64,000 nucleotides of DNA from Youhaiella tibetensis (GTDB lineage Bacteria; Pseudomonadota; Alphaproteobacteria; Rhizobiales; Devosiaceae). The stretch is from the NCBI RefSeq assembly GCF_008000755.1, contig NZ_CP041690.1:992001-1056000 (forward strand). The letters are read 5' to 3'. The notes under the pieces are model-generated. The model was not told where the DNA came from. It worked only from the letters and a program-made list of their open reading frames with translations, and ran no database searches. Positions 1-9,202 of this stretch are shown here, piece by piece. Both the position numbers and the translations under genes were made by a program. Within the stretch, counting starts at the first letter, position 1; the number at the start of each line of letters is the position of its first letter.

Positions 1-947
1 GCGAGCTGGCCGGTGGCGGTGGCGAGGAGCAGGTCGAGAAGATCGGACTTGAGGCGCATCATCAGCACCTGCGTCTCGGGATCGCCGAAACGGGCATTGT
101 ATTCGATGAGCTTGGGGCCGGCCCTGGTGAGCATGAGCCCGGCAAAGAGCACGCCCTGGTAAGGGGTGCCGCGCGCGGCCATGCCGGAAATGGTCGGAGC
201 GATGATTTCGGTGAGCGTGCGCTCCATGAGCTCGGGCGTCATGACCGGGGCGGGCGAATAGGCGCCCATGCCGCCGGTATTGGGGCCCTTGTCACCATCG
301 AAGGCGCGCTTGTGATCCTGAGCCGTGGCAAGCGGAAGGGAGTTGACGCCATCGCAGAGGACGAAGACCGAGACTTCCTCGCCTTCGAGGAATTCCTCGA
401 TCACTACTTCGGCGCCGGATGCACCGAAGGCGCCGGCAAAGCAGTCGCGGATGGCGGCCTCTGCTTCCTCGAGCGTCATGGCGACGGTGACGCCCTTTCC
501 CAGCGCCAGGCCATCGGCCTTGATGACGATGGGGGCGCCCTGATCGCGGACATAGGCGAGGGCCGGGGCTTCGGCGTCGAATTTCGCATAGGCGGCGGTG
601 GGGATGTCCATCTCGTCGCAGAGCGCCTTGGTGAAGCTCTTCGAGCCTTCGAGCTGGGCCGCCTCCCTGGAGGGGCCGAAGCAGGGGATGCCGATGGCGC
701 GGACGTCGTCGCCTAGCCCCGCCACAACCTGGGCGTCGGGGCCGATGACGACGAAGTCGATCTTCTGAGACGTTACAAACGCAAGGACGGCGGCGTGGTC
801 GTTGGGATCGAGTGCGACGTTCTCGGCAAGTTTCGCGGTGCCAGCATTGCCGGGCGCGACGAAAAGTTTGGTGAGCCTGGGGGACTTGGCCAAGGCCCAG
901 GCCAGGGCATGCTCGCGCCCGCCGGAACCGATGAGAAGTACGCGCAT
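1..947 (-). CDS. purD: phosphoribosylamine-glycine ligase, 3' end cut by window
   Basis: Second step of purine synthesis: ATP-dependent joining of glycine to phosphoribosylamine in the cytosol. The reverse strand opens with [19 protein letters not shown], the usual GARS N-terminus. It continues through the ATP-grasp segment ([48 protein letters not shown]) to [22 protein letters not shown] at the window edge. About 315 of roughly 425 codons are present, so the C-terminal domain is missing only because the window ends. The start is the ATG at 945-947. The gene is divergent from xseA, with 138 bases between them that must hold both promoters; no clear promoter boxes were picked there. Confidence 0.97.
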   Translation of the reverse strand, partial: MRVLLIGSGGREHALAWALAKSPRLTKLFVAPGNAGTAKLAENVALDPNDHAAVLAFVTSQKIDFVVIGPDAQVVAGLGDDVRAIGIPCFGPSREAAQLEGSKSFTKALCDEMDIPTAAYAKFDAEAPALAYVRDQGAPIVIKADGLALGKGVTVAMTLEEAEAAIRDCFAGAFGASGAEVVIEEFLEGEEVSVFVLCDGVNSLPLATAQDHKRAFDGDKGPNTGGMGAYSPAPVMTPELMERTLTEIIAPTISGMAARGTPYQGVLFAGLMLTRAGPKLIEYNARFGDPETQVLMMRLKSDLLDLLLATATGQL

Positions 948-1085
948 ATGGGGCTCCCCGATTTTGGCCAGCCTCCCGGCGGGAAGTGCCGAAGGGGCTG
1001 GGGCTCGATCTGGGCCGCCCGATAACATGCCCGGTCCGCCTTCGCCACCCTTGACGGACTCGGCGTCATCGCGCACCTCTCGGGG

Positions 1086-2525
1086 ATGCCCGAACAACTC
1101 ACCAACGCCGCCGAATACACCGTCTCCGAGATTGCCCAGGCCGTCCGCCGCACCGTCGAGGAAAACTTCGACTATGTACGGGTGCGTGGCGAGATCTCGG
1201 GCTATCGCGGCCAGCATTCTTCGGGCCATGCCTATTTCACGCTCAAGGATGCCGACGCCTCGATCGACGCGGTGGTCTGGCGCGGCAGTTTCGCCCGCCT
1301 GGCCTTCAAGCCCGAAGAGGGGCTGGAGATCATCGCCTCGGGGCGCCTGACCACCTTCCCGCGTTCGTCCAAGTACCAGATCGTCATCGAGAACATCGAG
1401 CCCGCCGGCGCCGGGGCGCTGATGGCGCTGGTCGAGGAGCGGCGCAAGAAGCTGGCGGCCGAAGGCCTTTTCGCCAAGGAACGCAAGCGCCCGCTCCCCT
1501 ACCTGCCGCGCGTCATCGGCGTGGTGACCTCCCCCACGGGCGCGGTGATCCGCGATATCCTCCATCGCCTCGAAGACCGGTTCCCCACCCACGTCGTGGT
1601 CTGGCCGGTGCGCGTGCAGGGCGATACCTGCGCGCCAGAGGTTGCGGCGGCCATCGCCGGGTTCAACGCCCTGCCAGAGGACGGACCTATCGCGCGCCCG
1701 GACCTGCTGATCGTGGCCCGTGGCGGTGGTTCGATCGAAGACCTCTGGGGTTTCAACGAAGAGATGGTGGTACGCGCCGTCGCTGCGAGCCGCATCCCCA
1801 TCATCTCGGCGGTGGGCCACGAGACGGACACCACGCTCATCGACTATGCCGCCGACATGCGCGCGCCGACCCCTACCGCGGCGGCCGAGGCGGCGGTGCC
1901 GGTGCGCTCCGAGCTCATCGCCTATGTCGATGACCAGGGCGCGCGCCAGCGCATGGCGGCGCGGCGCATTCTCTCGAATTATCGCGACCGGTTGCGCGCC
2001 GCCGCTGCCGGCCTGCCGCGACCGGCCGACCTCATCGCCACCGCCCAGCAGCGGCTCGACCACGCCTCATCGAACCTCCTGGCCGCGCTGCGGCACGCCA
2101 AGCAGATCAAGGAAATCCAGCTCGCGCGGGTGACTTCGCGCCTCTCGCTCTCGACGCTCGAGGCAACCGTGCATCGTGCGCGCCTGCGCTTCGATCCGGT
2201 GGCGGCGCGTGCGGAGCCCGCTTTCAGGCGCATGGTCTCGGACCGGCGCCTGCGCGTCGACAATCTGGGCAAGCTGCTGCTCACCCTCGGCTACAAGTCG
2301 GTGCTGGCGCGCGGCTATGCCATCGTCAAGGATGCCGAAGGAGAGCTGGTGCGCGGCAAGCAGTTCCTGGCGGAAGGGGATGCGCTGCGCATCGAGTTCG
2401 CCGATGGCGAGGTGCCTGCCGTGGTGGGCGAAGGCGGCAACCCGCCCCGGCCTTTACCTTCCGTTAAGCCAAAGAAGCCGCGGTCCTCGCAAGAGCGTGA
2501 TGATGAACAGCCCGACCTCTTTTGA
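1086..2525 (+). CDS. xseA: exodeoxyribonuclease VII large subunit
   Basis: Large subunit of the bidirectional single-strand exonuclease XseAB, used in mismatch and recombination repair. The 479-residue product has the N-terminal OB-fold (about residues 10-105, [20 protein letters not shown]). The catalytic domain follows, with [31 protein letters not shown] and [28 protein letters not shown], all signature segments of XseA. The C-terminal part is coiled coil plus a [10 protein letters not shown] segment, with a lysine/arginine-rich tail ending DLF. Length is slightly above E. coli XseA (about 455). The small subunit xseB is not next to it. The order purD / xseA / DUF2093 looks like that of other Hyphomicrobiales. 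Confidence 0.97.
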   Translation: MPEQLTNAAEYTVSEIAQAVRRTVEENFDYVRVRGEISGYRGQHSSGHAYFTLKDADASIDAVVWRGSFARLAFKPEEGLEIIASGRLTTFPRSSKYQIVIENIEPAGAGALMALVEERRKKLAAEGLFAKERKRPLPYLPRVIGVVTSPTGAVIRDILHRLEDRFPTHVVVWPVRVQGDTCAPEVAAAIAGFNALPEDGPIARPDLLIVARGGGSIEDLWGFNEEMVVRAVAASRIPIISAVGHETDTTLIDYAADMRAPTPTAAAEAAVPVRSELIAYVDDQGARQRMAARRILSNYRDRLRAAAAGLPRPADLIATAQQRLDHASSNLLAALRHAKQIKEIQLARVTSRLSLSTLEATVHRARLRFDPVAARAEPAFRRMVSDRRLRVDNLGKLLLTLGYKSVLARGYAIVKDAEGELVRGKQFLAEGDALRIEFADGEVPAVVGEGGNPPRPLPSVKPKKPRSSQERDDEQPDLF

Positions 2526-2597
2526 CTGCCACATTTCCCCTCTATATGAGGAGGACTACAGTCAGCATTTGGCCGGACGCGCGGGGGCGAGGACGCC

Positions 2598-2819
2598 ATG
2601 AATATCTTCGACAAGGGGTTCACCCCTTCGGAAGCACAGATCCGCTACATGGATGGCGATTTCGTCGTCCTCAAGCCCGGCAGCTTCGTGCGCTGCGCCA
2701 TTACCGGCAAAGCCATCCCGATCGATGAACTGAGCTATTGGAGCGTGGACCGGCAGGAGCCCTATGCCGATGCCACGGCCGCCTACCAAGCCTACCAGCG
2801 TTTCGGCCTGAACGGCTGA
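2598..2819 (+). CDS. DUF2093 domain protein
   Basis: A 73-residue cytosolic protein matching the DUF2093 family, which I know mainly from alphaproteobacteria directly downstream of xseA. The body has MDGDFVVLKPGSFVRCAITG, then AIPIDELSYWSVDRQEPYAD, the typical conserved block. No signal peptide or membrane segment is visible and no function is known. It lies 72 bases after xseA and 8 bases before the next gene on the same strand, so it is probably in the same transcript. Gene identity is well supported; function is unknown. Confidence 0.9.
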   Translation: MNIFDKGFTPSEAQIRYMDGDFVVLKPGSFVRCAITGKAIPIDELSYWSVDRQEPYADATAAYQAYQRFGLNG

Positions 2820-2827
2820 GCGCCGCG

Positions 2828-3967
2828 GTGACGGAAGGGTCCGGCCCGCGCCGCCTGCTTTTCGTTTCCACCAGCGCCGGGGAAGATTCGGTTGCCGCCG
2901 AGATCATCCGCCGGCTGCCGCCCGGCTTCATCGTCGAGGCCTATCCGGCGATCGGCGAGGGCACGGCCTATCACGGGCTCTGCGCCATAGTAGGCCCGCG
3001 CGCGCTGCCGCCACGCTGGCGCCGCGCCCGCTTTTCGGTTCCCCATGATTTCGGCCTGGGCAATGCCCGCGCCTTCTGGCCGGGCGTGCAGTTCCTGCGC
3101 CGCGTGCGCAAGAGCTACGACCGCGTGATCGTGGTCGGCGACATCGCCGCGCTGGCCGGGTGCTGGGCGGCGGGTATTGGCGACGTCGTGTTCCTCGACC
3201 TGCACCGGACCGGCCACGGACGGCCCTATACGGCCCTGGAGCGGCAATTGATCGGGCGCACCGCCGCGCTCGTCTTCTGCCGTCACGAGGACCTGGCCGC
3301 CGCGCTGCGCGCCGATGGCCGCGATGCCCGCTCGGTCGGCAACGTGCTCATGGATTGCGTGCCCCATGGCGACTACGACGCGATGAGCCGGCGAACCCGG
3401 CCGACCGCGGTGACGCTCCTGCCGGGCAGCCGGGCGGGCAACAGCGAGAGCTTTGCGCTCCAGATCAACGCCCTGCGGGCACTGCCTCCCGAGGACCGCC
3501 CCGACATTTTCCTCGCCGTCGCCGGCTCGGTTTCGATCGACGACCTGGCGCGCGCCGCCAGGCTCCACCGCTCCGGTCTGCTGACCGGCCAGTCCGCCGA
3601 CCTCTCGACCCTGCGCGACGAGCAACTGACCGTGCACATGGCCCATGGCTCGGCGCTGGGCAACCTGATCGAGGCATCCGACATCGTGCTATCGCAGGCC
3701 GATACGGCCACGGTCCAGGCGGTCGGGCTGGGCCGGCCGGTGATCAGTTTCCGCACCTTCCGCGACCGCGGGGCGCGCTATCGCGATGAGCAGGGGCTCT
3801 ATGGCATCGCGCGCATCGTGACCCTGCCGGATGTGCAGAGCGTTTCCCAGGCGCTGCGCGTGCTGCTGGTCAATGCCGACGAGCGTGCCCGCATCGGCGC
3901 GCTCGGCGCCGAACGGGTCGGGGGCGCCGGCGCTATCCAGGATGTGGTCGACGCCATTGTCGGCTGA
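2828..3967 (+). CDS. lipid-A-disaccharide synthase-related protein, copy 1
   Basis: A 379-residue GT-B-fold protein related to LpxB (the LpxB-related conserved hypothetical group) rather than LpxB itself. Features are the N-terminal LLFVSTSAGEDSVAAEIIRRL, the central TAVTLLPGSRAGNSESFALQ, and the C-terminal LIEASDIVLSQADTATVQAVGLGRPVISF, which corresponds to the UDP-sugar-binding half. The start is taken as GTG 2828, because the upstream in-frame ATG at 2738 would run deep into the DUF2093 gene. It is followed 37 bases later by a paralogue of nearly the same length. In copy 1 the LSQAGTAT segment of copy 2 reads LSQADTAT, a change next to the presumed nucleotide-sugar site. The substrate is unknown. 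Confidence 0.82.
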   Translation: MTEGSGPRRLLFVSTSAGEDSVAAEIIRRLPPGFIVEAYPAIGEGTAYHGLCAIVGPRALPPRWRRARFSVPHDFGLGNARAFWPGVQFLRRVRKSYDRVIVVGDIAALAGCWAAGIGDVVFLDLHRTGHGRPYTALERQLIGRTAALVFCRHEDLAAALRADGRDARSVGNVLMDCVPHGDYDAMSRRTRPTAVTLLPGSRAGNSESFALQINALRALPPEDRPDIFLAVAGSVSIDDLARAARLHRSGLLTGQSADLSTLRDEQLTVHMAHGSALGNLIEASDIVLSQADTATVQAVGLGRPVISFRTFRDRGARYRDEQGLYGIARIVTLPDVQSVSQALRVLLVNADERARIGALGAERVGGAGAIQDVVDAIVG

Positions 3968-4004
3968 GCTTGCCAAGCCGGTCGCGGGCGGCCTAAGTGC
4001 GCCC

Positions 4005-5132
4005 ATGAGCGCACGCTTTCTCTTTATCGCCAATGGCAATGGCGAGGATTCCATCGCTGCCGAGATCATCTCGCGCCTGCCCGAGGGCGTGAGCGCGGAT
4101 GCCTACCCGGTGGTGGGAGCGGGCGGCGCCTATGAGGGGATCGCGCCCATCGTTGGGCCGCGCTTTGAAATCCCCAGCCAGGGGTGGCGTCACACCAAGG
4201 GCTCAGTAGCGCGCGATGTGCGGGGCGGGATGCTCTCGAGCATCGGGCCGGCGCTTTCCTTCCTGCGTTCGGCGCGAGGGCGCTACGACAAGGTCGTGGT
4301 GGTCGGCGACAATGTCGGCCCGATCCTCTGCCTGCTTGCGGGGCTGAAGATCGACATCTATCTCGACGTCTTCAAATCCGGCTTCGCCCATACCTATTCG
4401 GCGCCCGAGCGCTGGCTGATCCGGCGGACGACGAGGACGGTCTTCACCCGCGATGCCATGCTGGCCGAAACGCTGGCCAGGGCGGGCATCGATGCCCGCG
4501 CCGCCGGCAACGTCATGCTCGATACCACCACCTACGGCCAGTACGACGCCGCCGCCAGGCGCCGGCGACCGCTCGCCGTGACGCTCCTGCCCGGCAGCCG
4601 GGCGACGACTGGTGAGAGCCTGGCGCTGCAGGTGGAAGCCTTGAGGCTCCTGCCCGAGGCGGAACGGCCGGATGCTTTCGTGGCGGTTGCCGGCGGGATT
4701 GCCCCGGACGAGCTGGCAACGGCGACCGGCCTGCGCTGGGAACGGCCCAATTCCGGCGAAGCGGCCGACCTGGGGCGGCTCGTGGGCGAAGACCTGTTGC
4801 TCAACCTGGCGACCGGGGTTACGGGCAACCTCATCGAGGCGGCAGACGTCGTGCTCTCGCAAGCCGGCACGGCCACCCAGCAGGCGCTGGGCCTGGGACG
4901 GCCGGTGATTACCTTCGATCGTGCCGACAACCGGCGCAAGCGCATGGCCGACGAACAGGCGCTGATGGGCGAGGCGCGACGGCTCGTGCCCCAGGATGCC
5001 CATGCGCTGGCGCAGGCCACCGCGCGCCTCCTCGCCGATCGCGACGAGCGGGCGCGACTGGGCGAAATCGGCGCCGAGCGGCTCGGCCCCTTCGGGGCGG
5101 CCGCAAGGATCGTCGAGCGGTTGCTGGAATAG
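4005..5132 (+). CDS. lipid-A-disaccharide synthase-related protein, copy 2
   Basis: A 375-residue paralogue of the gene just upstream. Shared landmarks are FLFIANGNGEDSIAAEIISRL at the N-terminus, LAVTLLPGSRATTGESLALQ in the middle and LIEAADVVLSQAGTATQQAL followed by GLGRPVITF near the C-terminus. The ATG at 4005 is chosen because it opens directly on the conserved domain; longer in-frame openings overlap copy 1. This copy keeps the canonical SQAGTAT segment, so it is the better candidate for an active glycosyltransferase. Family members are LpxB-like and probably act on a lipid-linked or nucleotide sugar at the inner membrane; the reaction is not established. Confidence 0.83.
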   Translation: MSARFLFIANGNGEDSIAAEIISRLPEGVSADAYPVVGAGGAYEGIAPIVGPRFEIPSQGWRHTKGSVARDVRGGMLSSIGPALSFLRSARGRYDKVVVVGDNVGPILCLLAGLKIDIYLDVFKSGFAHTYSAPERWLIRRTTRTVFTRDAMLAETLARAGIDARAAGNVMLDTTTYGQYDAAARRRRPLAVTLLPGSRATTGESLALQVEALRLLPEAERPDAFVAVAGGIAPDELATATGLRWERPNSGEAADLGRLVGEDLLLNLATGVTGNLIEAADVVLSQAGTATQQALGLGRPVITFDRADNRRKRMADEQALMGEARRLVPQDAHALAQATARLLADRDERARLGEIGAERLGPFGAAARIVERLLE

Positions 5133-5148
5133 CGGCCGGGAAGCCGCT
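5131..5148. terminator. short hairpin between convergent genes
   Basis: AGCGGC and GCCGCT arms (6 bp) around a 6-base loop lie exactly between the stop of the LpxB-related gene and the stop of the DUF4170 gene. There is no T-run on either side, so this is at best a weak terminator. Confidence 0.3.
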
Positions 5149-5384
5149 TACGCCTTGGTGGCTTCCGGATCGAGCAGGCGATGCAGATGCACGATGAAGT
5201 AGCGCATCTCGGCATTGTCCACGGTCTGCTGCGCCTTCTGCTTCCACACGTCGTAGGCCGCCGCGTAGTTGGGGTAGACCCCGACGATATCGACGGCCTT
5301 GAGGTCCTTGAAGGTGACCGAATCGATATCGGACAACTCGCCCCCGATGACGAGGTGCAGGAGTTGCTTGTTCTCTTCGCTCAT
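5148..5384 (-). CDS. DUF4170 domain protein
   Basis: A 78-residue protein matching DUF4170, a small alphaproteobacterial family of unknown function. The conserved stretch is HLVIGGELSDIDSVTFKDL followed by VDIVGVYPNYAAAYDVWKQKAQ and AEMRYFIVHLHRLLDP. The ATG at 5382-5384 overlaps the stop of the CysQ-like gene by the ATGA arrangement, so the two are translationally coupled. The pairing of DUF4170 with an inositol-monophosphatase-family gene is, from memory, common in Hyphomicrobiales. Nothing in the sequence shows what it does. Confidence 0.9.
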   Translation of the reverse strand: MSEENKQLLHLVIGGELSDIDSVTFKDLKAVDIVGVYPNYAAAYDVWKQKAQQTVDNAEMRYFIVHLHRLLDPEATKA

Positions 5385-6229
5385 GGTGTCCGTCTCTCCA
5401 GATCGGCGGTGATTTCGGTTTCGGCCGGGCAACCGTAGACCCGGCGCAGGGCTTGATGCACGACCGCTTTTAGCGATTCGTCGCTGAGCGCGGCAAGCGC
5501 GCCGTGGCGCACATCGGCGGTGTTGAAGAGCGGCTTGCCCGAGCACACATCCTCAAAGCCGATGCCGGCTTCGGCCAGGATGACGGCCGCCCCTGCAATG
5601 TCCCAGTCCTGCGAGCCGCGGCGTGCCACCACGGCGTCGAGCTTGCCTGTCGCCACCTGCACGAGCCGGTAGGCGAGGGAGGGGAAATAGGGCCCGCGCG
5701 TATAGTGCAGCCCGGCTTCCTGCAGTTCCTGGTGCACGGCTCCTGGCGCCGGAATGACCGCCGAGCGCCCCGGCTGCACGAGGCGCACGATGGGCTTGCC
5801 GTTGAGCCGCGCGCCGCCGCCGATCGAGGCGTCGTAGAGCTCGTCGCGCGCCGGCGCATAGACGACCCCGGCAATGGCGACCCCGTCCTCGACCACCGCC
5901 ACGCTCACCGTCCAGCTGTCGTCGCCGCGAATGAACCCACGCGTGCCGTCGATGGGATCGACCACGAAGACGCGGCGGTTATTGAGCCGGGCCAGATCAT
6001 CCACGCTCTCTTCGCTCAGCCAGCCATAGCCGGGACGCGCCGCGAGCAGGGAGGCGTGCAGGAACTTGTCCAGCACGATGTCGGCCTCGCTCACCGGCGA
6101 GGCGTTTTCCTTGGTCCAGGTCTTGAGATTTCGCCGAAAGTAGCCCGAGGCGATGATGCCCGCCCCGACAGCGGTCGAGCGCAAGAGTTCGAGATCCTGC
6201 TCGGGGCTGGTGGCTTGCGCTTCTGGCAT
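5381..6229 (-). CDS. inositol monophosphatase family, CysQ-like phosphatase
   Basis: A 282-residue Mg2+-dependent phosphatase of the IMPase/CysQ superfamily. Metal-site motifs are visible in order: WLSEESVDD (Glu pair), VDPIDGTRGFIRGDDSW (Asp-Pro-Ile-Asp-Gly-Thr), and SQDWDIAGAAVILAEAG (third Asp). This is consistent with 3'(2'),5'-bisphosphate nucleotidase, which recycles PAP in sulfate assimilation, but another sugar phosphate cannot be excluded. The start ATG at 6227-6229 gives MPEAQATSPEQDLELL, a normal family N-terminus; the frame stays open far upstream on this strand, but that stretch is antisense to the AraC gene. It is the first gene of a two-gene unit with DUF4170. Confidence 0.9.
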   Translation of the reverse strand: MPEAQATSPEQDLELLRSTAVGAGIIASGYFRRNLKTWTKENASPVSEADIVLDKFLHASLLAARPGYGWLSEESVDDLARLNNRRVFVVDPIDGTRGFIRGDDSWTVSVAVVEDGVAIAGVVYAPARDELYDASIGGGARLNGKPIVRLVQPGRSAVIPAPGAVHQELQEAGLHYTRGPYFPSLAYRLVQVATGKLDAVVARRGSQDWDIAGAAVILAEAGIGFEDVCSGKPLFNTADVRHGALAALSDESLKAVVHQALRRVYGCPAETEITADLERRTP

Positions 6230-6406
6230 ACGACCTTCGTAAGGCTTTTCTGCCGCCCTTCTAGGCTTGCGGCGTGTAATGAGCAAGGCCGCCATCGCAC
6301 ATGGCGGCCCTGCGATTGCCGCCGGACATGCCCGAAGCGCCAAGTATTGACGGTAAGGTGAACTACGCGCTACAAAATCCTGACCGATGTTGTGGGCGGG
6401 ACAACT

Positions 6407-7426
6407 ATGGTCGTGCAGTCTCCTGTTATGTTTTCGACGCAAAATCTTAGTAAAAGCGATCAATTCGACGCTTACCGAGAGTTTATGGCGCCGGTGATCG
6501 ACGTCGCCGCGGTCGGCGACCCGGAGATTTCCTTTCAAACCCAGCATACGGTCTGGAACATGGGCGCCACGGTGCTCACCCGCGCCGTACTGCCGCCGAT
6601 GCCACGCCGGTTCAGCCATCTGCGCAAGGATCCGCTGGACCACTGGTGCCTGGTGCTTTGCGAGACCGGCGAGCCGCAGGCGCGGGGCGAGGGCGACCCG
6701 GTGCGGCTGACCGGCCGGCAGATGGGCATCCGTTCGCTCGGCCGGCCGTTCGAGACCACCGTAACCGACCGGACCGTGCTCTCCCTCTATGTTCCGCGCG
6801 ACCTCTTCCCCTCGGCGGCGGGCGTGCTCGATGCGGCCGATGGCCAGATGCTGGGGGGCGTGCTCACCGATTTGCTGGCCGATTATCTTGCCGCTCTCGA
6901 GCGGCGCCTGCCGCTGATCGGCATCGAGGAGACGGCCCGCATCGCCGAAGCCACCGGCAACATCATCGCCGCCTGTCTCGCCCCCACCGCCGATCGGCTC
7001 GACGCCGCGCGCCCGGCGGCCAACTGGACGCTGGTCGAGCGGGCGCGCCGCGCCATCCAGCAGAACCTGGCCACCCCCGAGTTCACCCCCGAAGAACTCT
7101 GCCGCAAGATCGGCACCTCGCGCTCCAAGCTCTACCGGCTGTTCGAACCTTTCGGCGGGGTGGCTCACTACATGCAGCGCCAGCGCCTGCGCGAAGCCCG
7201 CTCGATGCTCAGCCGCTCCGACGAGGCCCTGTCGGTCAGCAGGATCGGGGAAATGGTGGGCTTTGCCGACCTTTCCAGCTTCAGCCGGGCCTTCAGGCGC
7301 GAATTCGGTGCGAGCCCGAGCGATATGCGCGGGATCCCGGTGATGTCGGCCACGCCGCTCGAGCCCCGCCCATCCATTGCCGATTCCGGCCTGCTCGGCA
7401 GCGCGTTGCGTTCGCTGCACGGCTGA
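6407..7426 (+). CDS. AraC-family transcriptional regulator
   Basis: A 339-residue regulator. The N-terminal half (to about residue 215) resembles the AraC-binding-like domain found in NphR/FeaR-type activators. The C-terminal half carries two helix-turn-helix units: TPEELCRKIGTSRSKLYRLF, and VSRIGEMVGFADLSSFSRAF followed by RREFGASPSDMR, the classic AraC signature. ATG 6407 is preferred over GTG 6392. The product ends SALRSLHG. No target is evident; the divergent CysQ-like gene and the downstream thioredoxin gene are candidates only by position. Confidence 0.9.
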   Translation: MVVQSPVMFSTQNLSKSDQFDAYREFMAPVIDVAAVGDPEISFQTQHTVWNMGATVLTRAVLPPMPRRFSHLRKDPLDHWCLVLCETGEPQARGEGDPVRLTGRQMGIRSLGRPFETTVTDRTVLSLYVPRDLFPSAAGVLDAADGQMLGGVLTDLLADYLAALERRLPLIGIEETARIAEATGNIIAACLAPTADRLDAARPAANWTLVERARRAIQQNLATPEFTPEELCRKIGTSRSKLYRLFEPFGGVAHYMQRQRLREARSMLSRSDEALSVSRIGEMVGFADLSSFSRAFRREFGASPSDMRGIPVMSATPLEPRPSIADSGLLGSALRSLHG

Positions 7427-7509
7427 GCGTTTCCGCTCACAAGTGCGAGATCGGTTGATCTGACACGCCGTTCCACTCGTATCTTCCTCAACGAAACAGG
7501 GAGAGTGAG

Positions 7510-7893
7510 ATGAAACGAGCTTTTGCGTTGCTGGCGATGCTGACCGTGCTGATCGGGGCCGGCCCGGCCGCCGCCTTCGAGATTCGCCCCTTCGACCAGG
7601 CCACCGTTGCCAAGCTGGTGGCGACCGGCAAGCCGGTGGTGGTGCACGTCTACGCGCCGTGGTGCCTGCAATGCCGGGCCCAGGAGGCGATCCTCAATCG
7701 CCTCTCGGCCACCGGCCAATATGACGATATCGCCTTCTTCAGGGTCGACTACGACCACCAGAAGGACGTGGTGGCCCAGTTCAACGTGCCGCGTTCCACG
7801 CTCATCGCCTATCGCGGCGACAAGGAAGTGACGCGCCAGTCCTGGGGCACGAGCCAGGCCTGGGTGACCAACATCCTCGACGCCGTGCACTGA
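7510..7893 (+). CDS. secreted thioredoxin-fold protein
   Basis: A 127-residue protein with a Sec signal peptide (MKRAFALLAMLTVLIGAGPAAA) followed by a short thioredoxin fold. The redox motif is WCLQC at residues 51-55, in VVVHVYAPWCLQCRAQEAIL; the cis-Pro is in NVPRSTLIAYRG. It should be periplasmic. It sits 3 bases before a DsbD/CcdA-type membrane protein whose cysteines could keep it reduced, so the pair looks like a small electron relay across the membrane. A good ribosome site (AGGGAGAG) precedes ATG 7510. The substrate is unknown. Confidence 0.92.
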   Translation: MKRAFALLAMLTVLIGAGPAAAFEIRPFDQATVAKLVATGKPVVVHVYAPWCLQCRAQEAILNRLSATGQYDDIAFFRVDYDHQKDVVAQFNVPRSTLIAYRGDKEVTRQSWGTSQAWVTNILDAVH

Positions 7894-7896
7894 GCG

Positions 7897-8610
7897 ATGA
7901 TCGGCCTGGTACTGGCGTTTCTCGCGGGCATCCTGACCATTCTGAACCCCTGCGTGCTGCCGCTCGTGCCGATCGTCGTGGTCGGAGCGGCTTCGCGCGA
8001 CGTGCGCGCCCCCTTCGCGCTGGCGCTGGGCCTGGCGCTCACGTTCGGCGTGGTGGGCGGGTTCGTGGCGGCGGCGGGCGTTGAACTCGGGGACGATCCG
8101 GTGCTGCGGACCATCTCTGCACTGGCGCTGATCGGGGTGGGCGCGGCGATGGTTTCGCCCTGGGTCGCCCAATTCTCCGAACGCGCCCTGGCGCCCGTCG
8201 CCACGGCTGGTGGCCGGTGGTCCAATGCGCTGCCCGGCAACACGCTGCTCTCCCATGCTGCGCTCGGAGCGCTGCTGGCGGTCGTCTGGGGGCCGTGCAT
8301 CGGTCCCACCATCGGCGCGGCGCTGCTGCTGGCGGCCCAGCCGGGATCGCTTCCGCTCGCCATGCTGACCATGTCCGTCTTCGCCTTCGGAGCGGCCACC
8401 TCCCTCCTCGTCGTCGGCTTCGGCATGTCCAAGTTGACCCGCGAAACGCGCCTGGCGACGCGGCAGGCCGCGCATGTGGCCCGCCTCGCCTTCGGTGTCC
8501 TCACGATCCTTGTGGGCCTTGCCGTATTGACGGGCGTGGACCGGCAGATCGAAGCGGCCCTGGTGGCGGCGATGCCCGATTGGCTGGTGCTGTTCGCGAC
8601 CCAGCTCTAG
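7897..8610 (+). CDS. CcdA/DsbD-type transmembrane thiol relay protein
   Basis: A 237-residue integral membrane protein of the DsbD transmembrane/CcdA family with about six hydrophobic helices. The two conserved cysteines are both present: LNPCVLPLVP (Cys19) and WGPCIGPTIGA (Cys134). Known members take electrons from cytosolic thioredoxin to periplasmic thioredoxin-like partners. The gene directly upstream encodes such a partner (WCLQC), so the two probably form one functional unit. There is no periplasmic alpha or gamma DsbD domain, hence the CcdA-like size. Confidence 0.92.
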   Translation: MIGLVLAFLAGILTILNPCVLPLVPIVVVGAASRDVRAPFALALGLALTFGVVGGFVAAAGVELGDDPVLRTISALALIGVGAAMVSPWVAQFSERALAPVATAGGRWSNALPGNTLLSHAALGALLAVVWGPCIGPTIGAALLLAAQPGSLPLAMLTMSVFAFGAATSLLVVGFGMSKLTRETRLATRQAAHVARLAFGVLTILVGLAVLTGVDRQIEAALVAAMPDWLVLFATQL

Positions 8611-8615
8611 GGGGC

Positions 8616-9146
8616 TCAGTCGTCGACGGAGGCCCCCAGAAGCTTGGGCGTGACGAACCGCTCGAGCCTGCCCGATGCCGGCAGGATGTCGGGCCAGGCC
8701 TCCTGCTCGAAGTCGATGACGGCGAGGGCAGCCGTTGGGAAATGCGCGTCGAGCGCCGTCCGGTCCTCGATGCCGCCCGAGCCTACGAGCCGGATCGCCA
8801 GTTCCTGCAATCCCGGCTGGTGCCCGACCAGCATGAGGGACGGCACGGAAGGCGGGGTCTCGCCGATCACCTTGAGCAGCAGCCCGAAGGGCGCCAGGTA
8901 GAGCCGGCTGTCCTCGCGCATAGCGGGGAGATGGTCGCCCATGGCTTCGCTGGCGCGCTCCCAGGTTTCGCGCGTGCGCCGGGCCGGCGAGACCAGCACG
9001 AGCCCCGGCACCAGGCCGGCCTCGGCCATGAACCGCCCCATCTGCGGCGCCGCCTTGCGCCCGCGTTCAGAGAGCGGGCGGTCGCGGTCGTCCACATCCC
9101 TGGGCCAGTCGGACTTGGCGTGACGGAACAGCATGAGCCTGAGCAT
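8616..9146 (-). CDS. SixA-type histidine phosphatase
   Basis: A 176-residue histidine phosphatase superfamily protein. The N-terminal LMLFRHAKSDWPRDVDDRDR contains the RH catalytic pair (His9), with the second histidine in LMLVGHQPGLQELA. LSERGRKAAPQMG and SPARRTRETWERA are family segments. SixA proteins dephosphorylate phosphohistidine on phosphotransfer proteins. ATG 9146 is taken as start because it opens at the domain; an ATG 36 bases upstream adds an unrelated leader. Gene ends are convergent with the CcdA-like gene, only 5 bases apart. Confidence 0.88.
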   Translation of the reverse strand: MLRLMLFRHAKSDWPRDVDDRDRPLSERGRKAAPQMGRFMAEAGLVPGLVLVSPARRTRETWERASEAMGDHLPAMREDSRLYLAPFGLLLKVIGETPPSVPSLMLVGHQPGLQELAIRLVGSGGIEDRTALDAHFPTAALAVIDFEQEAWPDILPASGRLERFVTPKLLGASVDD

Positions 9147-9202
9147 TTGCGACCCTTCTCGCGTTGGCACAGGCTCTATCAACCACGCAGCGGCCCTCGC
9201 CG

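Noticed and set aside
5381-7420. Very long open frame (679 codons) on the minus strand over the CysQ-like gene and the AraC gene.
   Set aside because: Only the first part from 6229 matches a protein family; the rest is antisense to the AraC gene and is open because of high GC.
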